Below, in pieces: positions 33,057-45,700 of a stretch of 64,000 nucleotides of DNA. The notes under the pieces are model-generated. The model saw nothing but the letters and a program-made list of their open reading frames with translations. It was not told the DNA's origin and searched no databases. How positions within the stretch are numbered: the first letter of the stretch is position 1; every line of letters starts with the position of its first letter. The position numbers and the translations under genes are program-made. Source of the DNA: Sympetrum striolatum (taxonomy: Eukaryota; Arthropoda; Insecta; Odonata; Libellulidae); assembly GCA_947579665.1 (NCBI GenBank), contig OX388350.1:38535393-38599392 (forward strand), written 5' to 3'.

Positions 33057-33282
33057 TATTATTCATGGTTTCGGGTTCTCTTCCATGTTTATTGTCTTAG
33101 TTGGACGACGTTTCGACTTCATTACAGCAGTCGTCTTCAGGTCGAATGCCGAATGTCGAATGCCGAATGTCGAATGCCGAATTTTGAATGCATGTGACCT
33201 CAAGATGACTGCTGGAATACGGTCGAAACGTCGTCCAACTAAGACAATAAACGTGAAAGAGAACCCGAAACCATGAATAATA
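33057..33282. mobile_element. Palindromic foldback, 226 bp, hammerhead-like arms
   Basis: Left arm 33057-33143 and right arm 33196-33282 are inverted copies of 87 bp at roughly 90% identity, starting TATTATTCATGGTTTCGGG and sharing TTATTGTCTTAGTTGGACG. Inward of this each arm carries the motif class CTGAAGA, hairpin (GACT/AGTC in the left arm), GAAAC, followed by GTCGTC. The loop is a minisatellite of 14-bp units (GAATGCCGAATGTC) at 33144-33180. Because it is a palindrome, near-identical frames appear on both strands. They are not evidence of a gene. Confidence 0.8.
33144..33190. repeat. 14-bp minisatellite in foldback loop
   Basis: About three units of GAATGCCGAATGTC plus a diverged end. 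Each unit is itself built of two 7-bp halves. Confidence 0.85.
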
Positions 33283-33749
33283 TACCTGAACGCCACGGAA
33301 ATCTACGAACGAACATTAATATGTAAAAATATCTAAGATATCGTCGAATCAATTCAGACAAGGGTGAAGCCATTTACAGTGCGTAAAAAATATTGTTTTA
33401 ACCGACAAAATAATATTTTTAGAAGATAATTATGTATGCATATATGGATGAGGAGCATCTACGTTAAAATGGGCCAAAAGTTTCCAAATTCGTTTATTGA
33501 AGATTGAGTAATGATAAATGGTTTAAACCTGAACATCAATGATGTTCAAAGACTAAGTAGAGTGTTTGACTCGCAGTTTCTTCATAAAAAGGTTAAAAGA
33601 GACGAAAACTGATATAAAGAACATTTTTCAGAACATTTTGGTCCAGATTAAAACCTGATGCTGGGTTACCTGCTGCTCTATAGTTCAATTAGAGATCAAA
33701 CCTGTTGCGGAAAAGTAAATATCTTTAGGTCATCGCTCGATGCTACCCA
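33283..33749. other. AT-rich, nothing recognised
   Basis: No features were identified. Confidence 0.4.
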
Positions 33750-34410
33750 AAATCCAAATAGATACCATTATGTATGAGGTACTTAGCGTATGAAAAAGCA
33801 TTTCTGAGGTTATACTCGTATCGCGCTCAGCGTACACCTTGTACCCCGAAGACATTTGTACGATTCAAATCAGTTGGCGTATAAAAAATATTCCTAAAGC
33901 TACGTTGGTATCGTGCATAGGCTATAAAAACAACTCCATGCATGAGCCACTTGGTGTTTGAATAAAGCTTCTTAAAATCCGAGCTTGTATAAGTACAGGC
34001 TATAAAAATCTATATTCTAAAGATTGCCGTATGATTCAAATCACTTAACGTATGAAAAAAGCATTTTTATGGTAAAATCGTATCGTATACAAGCTATAAA
34101 ACCTACAATCCGAAGATTGTCGTATGATTCAAATCAATTGGTGTATGACAGAGCATTTCAAGAGCTAGGCTTGCATCGTATACAAGCTATAAAACCTATA
34201 ATCCGAAGATACCCGTATGATTCAATTCACTTCGCGAATGACAAAGCATTTTAACAGCTAAAATCGTATCGTATACCAGCTATAAAACCTATGTTCCGAG
34301 GATTGCCGTATGATTCAAATCACTTGTAAAAAAATAATTTTAAAAGGTAAGCTTGTATCGTATACAGGCTATAAAACCTATATCCTGAGAATTGCCGTAT
34401 GAGTCCAATA
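33750..34410. repeat. Satellite array, 93-bp unit
   Basis: The block GTATGATTCAAATCACTT recurs at 34029, 34122, 34215 and 34308, exactly 93 bp apart, then at 34398. Each is followed by a GTATGA-AAAGCATTT-type stretch and GTATCGTATACAAGCTATAA. More diverged units extend left to about 33750. Because 93 is a multiple of 3, one frame stays open across three units (34024-34254) and encodes a 31-residue repeat with a YRIQAIKPxIRR core. Flanking units have stops in that frame. Confidence 0.85.
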
Positions 34411-35053
34411 CACGACTCGTAACCCACGTAAAGTTCATTGCCGTTCTGTTTGCTTCTGCAGATTAGCCGTGTTATGACGAGACACTAACGAGATAACGGC
34501 CGGTGCGAAAAATGGCGGAGAAAGGCCTTTAGGTAATGGAGATAGGAGAGAAAGTGCAGCGGCCATCTTGTGAAAGCTGATTGAGATTCATTTTGTTGAA
34601 CCACCTTTACTTGCGTCATCCGCGCGGTATCCCCGATATCGCGCCGTGAGCGAATAAAAATTTTTACCGCCCTTCGTACGTGAAATCGTATATCGTGCCG
34701 CATATGAGGCATCAAAAAGATAGCAATTCGAATCGGTGTTTGGACCTCATTCACGAAAACGGCCACTCGAAAAAACCATTTCGGGAGGTCGAGAGAACTA
34801 CGTTTGGATTGACTCGAATGCTTTACTGTTACCCCTCTCACAACACCTTTGAAAAAATCGATCGCGAATAAAAAAGCTTCGGCATACAAAATATGTACCT
34901 CTCGGTTAACGTTTTGTTTGTAAGGGAAAAGGTTATACAAAAGATCCTAATGATAACCAGAGGTAAAAAATAGTGGCATGACTGTTTTCCCTTCTGAGGG
35001 ACGAGGAAAAGGTTATAACTTACAATTAGACATAAAATGAAGATAATTGTTAT
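34411..35053. other. GC-balanced patch, no confirmed gene
   Basis: A CpG-containing patch (34430-34900) with a minus-strand open frame of 151 codons (34940-34485). It starts at a non-ATG codon and has no recognised motif. I do not call it a gene. Confidence 0.3.
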
Positions 35054-35579
35054 GGGTCATTCCACGCCAATTCGACAAGGTGATGTCCCTTGAGGTGACC
35101 GATTTTAACCAAATTTGGCAGATCGCTTTAATTTGATGACAAAATGAAAATCTTTAAGCCGTTTTGTAATTAACGCAATTGTTTACGAAATATTGAAATC
35201 ATTAAAAATTGAAATTTTACAAAAGTGCCTTCGCATTCGAGGCCATATCTCCGGTAATATAGAAGCTAAAAATACACAGCAAAGCTTAATTTAAAGATCT
35301 TGTGTTAGAAAAGATAATCATATCATATCACAAGACCTTTAAATTAAGCTTTGTGTGTATTTTTAGCTTCTATATTACCGGAGATATGGCCTCGAATGCG
35401 AAGGCACTTTTGTAAAATTTCAATTTTTATAGATTGCAATATTTCGTAAGCAATTACGTTAATTACAAAACGGCTTGGGGGTTTTCATTTTGTCATCAAA
35501 TTAAAGCGATCTTCCAAATTTGGTCAAAATCAATCGTCAATTTTGCCGATTTCCTGGTCGAATTGGCGTGGAATGACCC
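35054..35579. mobile_element. Long foldback element, 526 bp, TTAT duplication
   Basis: Two arms of about 250 bp are inverted copies around a loop of about 25 bp near 35,310. Outer ends are GGGTCATTCCACGCCAATTC and its complement. TTAT lies immediately outside both ends (35050-35053 and 35580-35583), which fits a 4-bp target duplication. The inner 180 bp of each arm match closely (for example ATATTACCGGAGATATGGCC). A segment of about 35 bp near the outer ends differs between arms, so the arms may derive from two related copies. No coding sequence was seen. Confidence 0.85.
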
Positions 35580-35583
35580 TTAT

Positions 35584-36200
35584 ATATTTTCCAGAAAAAT
35601 AACAACAACAAATTCAATTGGAGTACAACTAGAGTAGAAGGATTATCTTCATTCCATATGACGCTTTTCCACCTATTACTGAGGATTTTGAACTTTATAC
35701 CGATTTAACTTAATAAGTATGCATTTGAAAGTCCCAAGGATAAACTGGTGAAGAATAGCATGGGAAGCTATAGATCTGAGTTTGAGTGCTATTTTTTACT
35801 TCATCTTATAATCAGGTCTAACATGTAGTGATTACTAACACAAAGAAACTACATAATAGACACTGATTATTAAACCACAAGAACATAAATACATAGAACT
35901 AATTAGATTTATAGCAAGGTATAGATCCACCTGATGAAAAAGCGTTGTTATGAAACCAAGGCCGTTCTATGTATACTTCTTATGATCCAGTCAAGTGCTT
36001 CCTTCACGGAGCTTTGTTTGAATTTTAGTTAAAGTTAATGCTCAACTGGACTAATAAAAGGATACGACCAAGCGTAATTAATCCGATTATAAATAACGCA
36101 GTTCAAAATTAAAGCCTCATTTTTCCTTCACGACGTATCTGATAGCATTTTTCTCTCATACATCTAACATAAAAGGAGACCTTCAGTACATAAGGTTTTC
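35584..36200. other. AT-rich, nothing firm
   Basis: At 35938-35975 the plus strand reads CCTGATGAAAAAGCG, then GAAACC after 8 more bases, a weak version of the hammerhead-like motif class without a convincing hairpin. Confidence 0.3.
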
Positions 36201-36350
36201 GATTTAAATATGTACAGCTAACAGCAAAAAAAAGTTACCACCCCTGACCCACCAAGATATTCTAAGTCCAAATTTCGGGCCGGCGAGCCTTTCTCTCGAA
36301 AAGGGAGGGAGAAAAAAGAAAGATGGAGAACATGGTACGTTACGCTAGCT
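36201..36350 (+). repeat. Dispersed repeat R2, copy A
   Basis: The block GATTTAAATATGTACAGCTA followed by ACAGCAAAAAAAAGTTACCACC (36201-36242) is present inverted at 41798-41837. A weaker shared segment (GGCGAGCCTTTCTCTCG here, GGCGAGTCTTTCAGATTC in the other copy) extends the match inward to about 36310. Confidence 0.65.
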
Positions 36351-37274
36351 CGGCTCTCGCGTTTGGATGGAGAATTTTCGTTATTTATATAAAAATCATT
36401 TACTACTATCCATTATCTGCCGCAACATTTGATGTGGTAACGCGTACGATTGAATTTGACGACGATCAACTGGAAGATAACTAAAGAAATGAATCGAATT
36501 GAATGCAGCATTCAAAGTCACTCTCACTTTAATTTTCGATAACAGATGATTAAATCATTTCCAAAACGATACAAATGAATTTAACTGAATACAACATTCG
36601 GTATCAAATTAACTCACATCTCGTTTTTCGAAAATCGATCGTTTAAATCACTTCCAACGATTGATTATGCTCATCAATGTGAACAAAACCAGCAACTATT
36701 CTCTTCTTCTTAATTTCAAATAGGCCAAAAAGCAGGATCTCGGTTTCAACAATGGCATTTGTCGTCAGGGGGACCGGCTGTTTATACTCACAAAGCATTT
36801 CTTGTATTCCGTAAAAAATCTCGAAAATTCAATTCGGAAACAACAATAAACGACCAAAATAAGGTTTTCTATTCATTTACTCTGCTATTGGTTCTTGTCT
36901 CAATCTCGTATGACTATTATTTTTAATTTAATTTTGCAAAGTAAATGAAGCATGCAGCGACAAAAATGAACTTTACGTGCATTTCTTACGGAAATGCTTT
37001 GACTCGTCTGGGATCGAAGCAAGGACGAAGTGTCGCCATTTTTTACAATATAAACACTTTCGTATATATATATTTGAATGCAATGTTCTATAAAAATTTC
37101 AAGTCAATCGACCAAGTGATTTTTGAGTTTTGCGGGCACAAACATATGCAGGCTGAATTTTTATACATAAGATATGTGCATAATTCGGTGGATTATTATA
37201 ATTTAATTTGATTGCTTTTACAACCCTTTCGTTCAACTTTCCCAATTGAAAAGCGTTCTATCATGAAGAGAAAT
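36351..37274. other. No recognised gene
   Basis: A plus-strand frame at 36945-37211 (88 codons) shows no known motif. The stretch is AT-rich. Confidence 0.35.
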
Positions 37275-37370
37275 AACTAATAAATAAACACAAGGAAATA
37301 AAAGTTCCACATCTTCCACACAAAAAGTCGTGTAACTTTGACAAAGTTATTTATTTCCTTGTGCTTAGTT
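37275..37370. repeat. Small inverted repeat
   Basis: AACTAATAAATAAACACAAG (37275-37294) and the following GAAATA pair with TATTTATTTCCTTGTGCTTA (37348-37367). The loop is about 50 bp and contains its own short palindromes (AACTTTGACAAAGTT). Confidence 0.6.
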
Positions 37371-40300
37371 ACCTATGGAGTTCCCCAAAGTTAAAGCTCA
37401 TTTGATTGATTTAAATAAGGAATAATCTTTTCTAGATTACCATTTCCCCTTACTCTCGTGACTCCTATAAATTATATAATCCAAGAATTTGTAAAATTAA
37501 ATTATCCTTATAACAACACTGTAGCTAATTCTCACAATTAGCTTTGACGTTTACTAGCACCATCTTCAACATTTACATAAATACGCGATCCTCCATATGG
37601 CGTGTGCCTTGATAATGAAGAAAGAATGAGAGGGAACAAAAGTGTGTGTGCAGGTGAAAGGGTAGAATTCTTGGAAAACTGTTAAACAGGACAAAACGAA
37701 ATAGGTGGGGGAAAAGGACAAGATAAACCTTTTGTTAGCGAAGGGGAATGGAAAGGAAAAACTTTCTGGTTGGGAGAAGAGGACTGGTTGCAATTTGCTC
37801 GATTCATTTTGATTTTATCTAAAATAATGTGTCCGCTAGCCTTCTCTGATATATGTATAATTTTTAGCTCGCAATTAGAAGAATGACTCGAAGAAATAAA
37901 TCTCTCATAAAGTGGGACTGCAGAGCATCAGATTAGAAATTTTGTATGTTCTTCAGCCTATAACTTACGAAATCTCACTGTTTATCTGATGTGGATTGAA
38001 TGAAAATAATCATAAATCGCTTGATGAAACTACCGTTCTAAAAATTGGATCCATGGATTCCTTATCGTTCCAGAGCATTGGCTTACAGTAAATACTGTAG
38101 TAAAAGGCCAGCGGCAGACGTCCTTATGGTAAAATTCTCGAAATTTTGTTTCTCAAAAGTTACTTCTCTCACTTTTTTAGCTATTTACTGATCCACCAAT
38201 CGACTCCGAAGAGTATTACAATTTGTTTATTTCGAAGTTCTCAGTATTTTAAGAAGACCATCTTTTATTTTATTAGTTACGAAAAATGTTAAGACCGCTA
38301 TCCGTGGAATTGTGACGTCTGCATGACAATGTTAATCGACGTCTAACCAAATTAAAGACTTAGCTAGAGTATGAATTATTAGTACTCGACGCAGGATGGG
38401 CAAGTTATCGCGTGTATGTTACAGTAATTACTATTATAAATGTGTTTAAATGCGTATTTAAATGACATCTTTATTTTGTATTTTATAAACCAAATGAGAT
38501 CGACTAGCAAATTTTATCAGTGAATCAAGATGAGTTTAACGTTTTGGCTATCATCAACACTGAGAGAAAAAATGTATTCACTTTCTCTTGGTGGTTTTTT
38601 TATATTAATTTTTAAGGTTCTTAAAATCTACGAAACTAATAACTGGATCTAACATTTAATGGGTAAAAGGATTGAAAACACTATACATTCAATGATAGTA
38701 ATGAAAAAGAACCAAAGGAACGCTAGTTTTCGCAAATAGCTATTTCTTAAATTTTCCCGTTTTGTTGTTGATTGATTTCTAAGGGTATCTTGAAGGTTTA
38801 TGAAAATCATTGGTTAGAAGAAAAAGCCTGAAAAGCTGAATGTAGATATTGAGAACGTAATTTTGGAATTAGAATGCTCCGAAGCTTAATTTCTTCGGGA
38901 GTGATCTTTCTACGGTTAATATATGCTTAATTCTACTCCTGAAAGCATAGACGGTCCGAGACATGGGCAGTCTGGGAGACCGTCGACAGCATTTATGGGC
39001 TCTTCTCAGATCCCTTGAAGATTCTCAATGATAAAATTATACTCGTTACTATAGCTTAGGTAATTTTGACGATTACACCCGGTCACAATATTTAGGTAAA
39101 CTTTTTTTATCCATTAAGGAGAACTAGTTCTAAACGGCTGCCTGCCCAGAATGTCAATAATCTTCAGATTACCCCCTCCCAAGGATTGGAATCAATTTCC
39201 TTCGCAATGGATGCAGCTTTCTTTGGTCTTAGTTCTCTGAGTAATTTCCTTTAATTCCAATTGATTGAAGAAGCCGTTACTTGGTGAAACTGCGTTATGT
39301 AAGAAATTATGAATCTTTTTCCTTAGTTATTTCCACCATTCCTTATAGTCGTTGAGCTATGGCTATATTTTTACGGAAATTACATTTAGGAAAACTGCTA
39401 AATCAGGCATAATCCATCTGAGTTGCCCTTACACCCGTAAATGCTGTTTAGTAATTAAAATTTAGCCTTCGTATTTTCCCTTTCCTTTTTTTAATGAGAG
39501 GCCAGTTTAGTCCATCAGCATTACTGAATAAAGCTCTAGAAATACTGACATCTCGTACTTATTACCTATGATTACTCTTAAATAAGATGGGTAAAGCTTC
39601 CTTTCTTGGGAAATATGTCAGGAGAATCTATTACTACTGAATCTTAATGCTGCTTTCCAAGCCTCACCTATTCTTCCTTAAAACTTCTTGGTTTAAAGAT
39701 AAGGAAGACATTTACGATATCTTGAACGTGCAGAAATTTAAATGTGTGAATAGCTCGACATTTGTGTGGGATCAACTGGCGGAAGCTCTAATTGTATGCA
39801 TGAATGTATGCACATTGTATGCATATTCTTATATGCCTACATGATTATATCCTACCCTATGCCAATAATTTTCGAAGCAAAATAAATTTACATTGATAAT
39901 AAATAATTTCGACTATGATAGGTCTATTGCTAATGGTTTATGAATTTTGGATGCAAATGTACGTTTTAGAAGTAAGTTCACATAAAATCTAATTCAGTAT
40001 GTTAGGAAAATGAAACTTTTTCGAATCTTTGATCTAATTTACATTCCCTCTGGCTGAACCATTGAAAACATATTTTTCCGGTCACCCTCTAACCTGCATT
40101 ATTTTGTCTTAAAATGGCTTGAATCGTTTTCTCAATCTTATAAATAGCCAACATCCCAGGATCTCTGCACATCACTTCTGAGCCTGTTTACCACATTATC
40201 TTCATATTTTTTTAGATGAATGCCTTAGAGTTGAAGAGAATAAACATTCTTTTCTTAGTAAGCATAAAATATTCCGTATTCCCATTGTTTATTTTCCTAT

Positions 40301-41740
40301 CATCGTCTCCATGAAGTAACCCATTCATATTCCTCCTTCGACGAACTTTTCTTTATATCACCATCCATGACGAAGAATGACATTTTCAGGCAATTCTCTC
40401 TCTCATACAAAACCCTTAAGCGATGCCTCGAAAATTAGAGGCATTGAAGACGGAAGTAACCTGTGACCGCTCCATTGAAGACCCTTTCTCTTTCCTCTCT
40501 CACCCCCACAGGGAAGCTCCCTTTGTTTTCTTGAGAAGGAAGGTATGCATGCTACCGATTAACCGTTATGTAGACAAAAACATTAAAAGCAGACGTAGCA
40601 CCAAAAGGTGGGCTTGCCACAGAGATCCTTAGCAATAGATTTAAATGTATTTTTCATGCATGAGCGTTTACGTGCGAATATTTCGAGTGGAGTTGTAACA
40701 GCCTAAAGTTGTTGGCTCATACCTATTTTCTATGTTGAAACTCTTAATCGTTTTAGCATTTTAAAATTTTTGACGGAGGTTTAAATAAAGGAATTCAATA
40801 TCTACAAGTATATTATGCAATTCTTTTTGCGCTTTGCTCGACTCTGCACGACTAGTCCTTCTGATTTCATTACCCAAAATAAATTCTCGCGCGTAAAATA
40901 TAAAGCTGTTTGTTAAGAGACTACAGGTTAGATAGCAGTGAGTCCAAAATGATCGGAGCCCTCCGCTGGGTATCTTTTAAGAATATAACTATGTAAAGAC
41001 AATAATTATTAGAGATATTCCTTAGCTGTGATTTACATGACGAAATACGCGACGACATGATCCATATTCTCAACGATCGTTATTTTCACAGCCAGATGGT
41101 GAAAATATTACCACGAGATAATAGCGAGGACAGATGGTTTATATTGTTATCATCTTACATATAGTATAAGGTGCGTAAATATTTAAATTATTTAGATAGT
41201 TGAATGTTTCACATTCTCTGCCATAAGCCTTATGGAGGCTCGCGGATAGTCAATTTAAATGTATTTCTTACTTAACTATTTTTCACAAAGCTGCAACACC
41301 ATTATTATATTTATAATATACGTTTTTTTCTTATTTTTCCTACTTTCGTTGACCTGATTTACAGTAGTTCATATTCTATTAATTATCGTATCATAATTAA
41401 GCATAATCTTTGCGAAAACGATCATCCTGCGGGCATGTGGAGCATTAACTGAAATAACCAATTTCATTACAAATCTGCATTGATGGAAAATGTTATGTAT
41501 TATATATGTTAGAACGAACTAAGAGCCGCCAAAGTAATTCTTGTCCAATATTTTAAGAAGAAGAGCGAATTAAGCTTGAGATTCGAGCCGATTTAACGAA
41601 ATACGAATTTAATTATTTCATAATACAGTACTACTTCTACCGCAGCAAAAGTAATGACTATTAGCGAGTATTTATAAAATATATATCATCACAAAAGCCT
41701 TCAAAACGTGCCAGGCATAAAGAGGAAGACGAAAAGCGCG
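37371..41740. other. 4.4 kb without recognisable genes
   Basis: AT-rich DNA, with T-rich stretches near 39.5-40.4 kb. Short frames (39647-39844, 40423-40632) have no known motif. No tRNA-like box pair, satellite or foldback was noticed here. Confidence 0.35.
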
Positions 41741-41840
41741 CTCAAAACAGAGAATCTGAAAGACTCGCCCTTCTCGAGTTATGCTGGTTGTATCTCAGGT
41801 GGTAACTTTTTTATGCTGTTAGCTGTACATTTAAATCACT
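41741..41840 (-). repeat. Dispersed repeat R2, inverted copy B
   Basis: Reads GGTGGTAACTTTTTTATGCT, then GTTAGCTGTACATTTAAATC at 41798-41837. This is the reverse complement of copy A at 36201 with a 3-bp length difference and one substitution. Confidence 0.65.
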
Positions 41841-42620
41841 ATTTATAACTTTTATTCGTGCGAAGCTTGCGAGTTATAGTGTAGTTATAGACTGATATAG
41901 TAGAGAGTATAGAGTGAGACATACTTATTTGATTTTAATTGAATTCTTCATTTCGTGTATAATGATGCACGTTAATCAATTATAAGAATTTGTCAGAATA
42001 TTTCAGCGCATAAAATTAAATCATAAATTTATACTTCAAAACACTATAATAAGCATCTTGAAGGTAATGTCTAAACGTAGTATATTTGACATAATATAAT
42101 CTGTATGTGCATGTATGATTCATCACGGATGCTATTGTAAGCATCATTTTATCTCACTTGCAACCAATAGATTTTGAATGGGAAAGAAAGTAATTAGGAT
42201 AAGGAATGGTGTAGATTTTATTCCTTTGCTTTGATGAATGCTCCAGAAAGCTTTGAGCGGAAAATTTCCATTTAGGTGTAAAATCAATATATATGGACTT
42301 TCTATTATGAGAATAAATTTTCATAATCGTACGTTATTTACTACTTTCTGGTTATAAGTGCTAGGTAGCTCTTTCTATTGACACGCATTGATATCTAAAT
42401 AAAGGATTAAACGAAAGTATCGAAAATAAAATCCATTTATGTAAAGAATAAAACCACTAAGGTCGATGGAACATAAGACAAAAACTTTATCGCTTGATTC
42501 CGAGCAGTTGAACCCGGGGAAAGTCGCAAAAAGTTTTATTATGCGTGAAGCACCGAAGTTGGGTCGGATTCCGCTGAAATTTCACGGCGCAAAATGGCTT
42601 GCCGCAACTATCCGAAACTC
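41841..42620. other. AT-rich, nothing recognised
   Basis: A GC-balanced segment at 42480-42620 precedes the SINE-like unit. No gene was seen. Confidence 0.4.
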
Positions 42621-42624
42621 TGTA

Positions 42625-42700
42625 GTGGCCGACACGGTGGGGTGAGTTTGCCTACTGCACGTGAAGTCCTCAGTTTGAATTTCTCCACGGACTGAGAGAG
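42625..42700 (+). mobile_element. Degenerate tRNA-like SINE
   Basis: TGGCCGACACGGTGGGGTGA, then TTGCCTACTGCACGTGAAGT and CAGTTTGAATTTC follow the order of a tRNA D-arm, anticodon arm and B box. Two B-box positions are mutated. It is weaker than the copies at 26.4 and 31.3 kb. Confidence 0.35.
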
Positions 42701-45700
42701 AGTGAGAGTTGCATCCTCGTGAAATAAATTCAAAAAACCCGCTTAAAATACTGAAATGATAAATAACTATTTTCTCTTTCTTTTTTGGAGTAAATGTCCT
42801 TGAACACGGATCAACACTTTAAGCTACATTTGCGCTTGCTCAATTTTTTTTTAAATCCGGGTTTTAATTTACGTAGTATTTGTTTCTTTCAAATCTTTTT
42901 CAAGATTGTTCTAGTAAATTCTTTTAATTTTTACTCGACCGAAGTTAAAATTAATGATTACATATAAGTTTCAATTCTATAGTTCGTGAAATTTAAGTAA
43001 TAATTCTCATTACATATTTTATTTTACTTTTTTAAGCCATAAATACGTTCTGAAATGGGAATTTCAAGTTTCCTGTATTTTAATTCGAATTTATATTTTT
43101 ATGCCTGCTTTCGTTAATAAAAGCATTTTATTTGTGAGCGTAAGTTTTAGACGATAATTTTTATCCCTTGAAAATATGCTATATTTACAAATATTTAAAC
43201 TATGTTAGCCTAAATGTAAATACGATCACATTCAAAGAAATATCACATAGCATAGCACAGCAAGAAGCACAAATCATTAGCAATTCTGAATTTAAATTTC
43301 ACCTTGCTCGTATTTCTATTGTTTTAATTCCAAGTTATGAACTGCTAACACTATTTTAATGTTTGAAGCCATTATTTGTAGTTAATATCATTGATTAGAA
43401 ACTAATCGTCTTAGATCTAGGTTTGCATTAGATTATTTAGAAATTAGTATGTTCTTAATTAAACTTTGAAAAAATTTAATCTATACGACAATTAATCTTT
43501 TAAGTTGACGTATAGCTTTTAATTATTTTTTATTTTCCGCACCCCAATTTCAATTTTTGGTTATCTATTTACTGGTTTCAAATCATTATTTGGTTTCAGT
43601 ATTAAATTAATCTGCATTTACGTCTTAGCAAGACATATCCAAGAGAAACAGGCAATTAAATGAAAATAAAAGAGTAACTTAACATAAGCTATTAATCTCA
43701 TACCCATAGGAGGCATAGAACGTTCATTAACTTTGAGCTAGAAACTTTTTATTTTTTGAAGTATTCAATACCTTCCCTTTTTCATTTTAAAACAAAATAA
43801 TTCAGATAATCGGAACTGAATTATTGCGCTTATCACCGTTAATGAACAACAAATATTGCAGAGATATTTATATTTACAATACTCGGAGAGATGGCCGAAA
43901 TTTTCAAATCTCGAAATTTCGTTGAAAGTTTTCATAGAACATTTTCCTCTCAAAAATCCTTTCGTAGAACCAGTGAAGGTCAGCATAATGCCTTTCAATG
44001 GGAAATTCTTTTTTATGAAAGTCCCATGCTACCTGTGCAATGCCCGTAGCTTGCGACCGAACGCAAAATTTCGGGGCATTACAGAACATTTTTGACCTAA
44101 AATCTCGAGCATGTGACGGAACGAGGACATATTGATTGTTGGGAGGACTGCGTCGTAGAATAATTTACGCTGGAGTACGTATCCGAGTTGTAATTAATTC
44201 CTGTCTGATTGCTCCGAAATTTTAGAGGATCGGATCAATGCAAGTAATGGTGAATCGCTGTATGAGTTATGGACGTAAAATAATAGGGGAACTTTGAGTA
44301 TTACGAAATAGAGGAAAATTATGAAATACTAAGGATTCCCTGTGGTAAAAAACAACTTTAAAGCGGTTGCACCATAAACTAATTTAGATTAGTGTGAGAT
44401 TAGTCAGGACATGTTATTCGTCGGCAGGAATAAGGAAGTATTTTGCTATGCTATGCTATCAAAGATAAATCTTTTCGTTTTTGGAAAATTTCTGGTTAGT
44501 TTTTTTTACCGTAAATTTATTCTTAGTTTCGATCCTTTTACAATGAAAGAAATAATAATGTAGATCCAAATACAAACAATTTATCAGGCCAAACTCGTTT
44601 TTTTTTTAAATTCTTTTTATTTTTTTCATTCCAATGAATAAATGATAAGTTTTTCCAAGACGACTAAACTAGTAATATGAAAAACTGGTATTTCATAACC
44701 ACAGATATGAAGTTTTTTTTATTCCAATGCCGACAAATATTCACTATAGATATTTTTACAGAGGTTTAATAAAAAATTAGAGTAATAGAGTTTCAGATAA
44801 ACCGAAGAAGAAGATAAATGAGGGGATTATTATTTGTATTCGCAAATATTCTTAGATTAGTAATAACCGCAAAAGAACCGAAGTATATTGAGCGACTATC
44901 TAATCTAATCATGAAATATATTTTTACAGAATTTTTTTAGTTTTTATTATTTTAATTTTGAACTCAGTATTTCGTATAAACTGACACTCTTATAATACCC
45001 TACAAATATCTATTTAGGATTTTTTTTACAGGTTATCAAATTTAGTCAAATTAATTTTTGCCTTTAACTAATCAAAAATGGATGACGTTAGTGGATGTTT
45101 TTGATTTTAAAGAATATCGAACTGCAACTGTGCTTCAAATCAAAATCCATAATATCATAGGTGTCTCTATATGAAAGGTAGATTATGTCTGTCAGATGTA
45201 TCATGGTTAAACACTTGGCTAATCTGAAAGGAGAATTTAGGAAAATTGTAAAATCTATATTATTTCGAAATCTTTTCTTTCGGAAATTCCGTGAAAATAG
45301 AAATTCCAAATTCCATCAATTTTGGGATCGGTAAAATTTTATCGAATTTCATGTCAATTTTTCGTGCTGAAAACATCACCGGTTATGGCGCTATCGTATA
45401 TTCCACTGCTTTCGTAAACGATTGATTCAATTAATGGAAGTCAAGATAAATAAACACGAGCAACGATCCTGCGATAACATCTGTGATAATTTACGTGATG
45501 ACCTGTTTGGGACGCCTCAATTGTTATCTAACACTGCGCAGCATGAGTGAACTTTATCGAAAATATTAGGACAAAATCTATCCAAAATTCATATCAGACT
45601 CATATATTTTGTTAAATGATACAATGGTATTCTAAGAAGGAGACTTTGATAGAAATAATGCCATCATAATTTTATGCTGTATATAATTAGCCATTGGAAT

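Noticed and set aside
33063..33296. Matching open frames on both strands
   Set aside because: They arise from the palindromic foldback. Symmetry, not coding, explains them.
34575..34605. Resemblance to the bantam microRNA
   Set aside because: The two halves of the sequence occur in swapped order (GAAAGCTGATT before GAGATTCATTTTG), and no hairpin was found.
34485..34940. Minus-strand open frame of 151 codons
   Set aside because: Non-ATG start, no motif, and the sequence lies in a CpG patch where stops are rarer.
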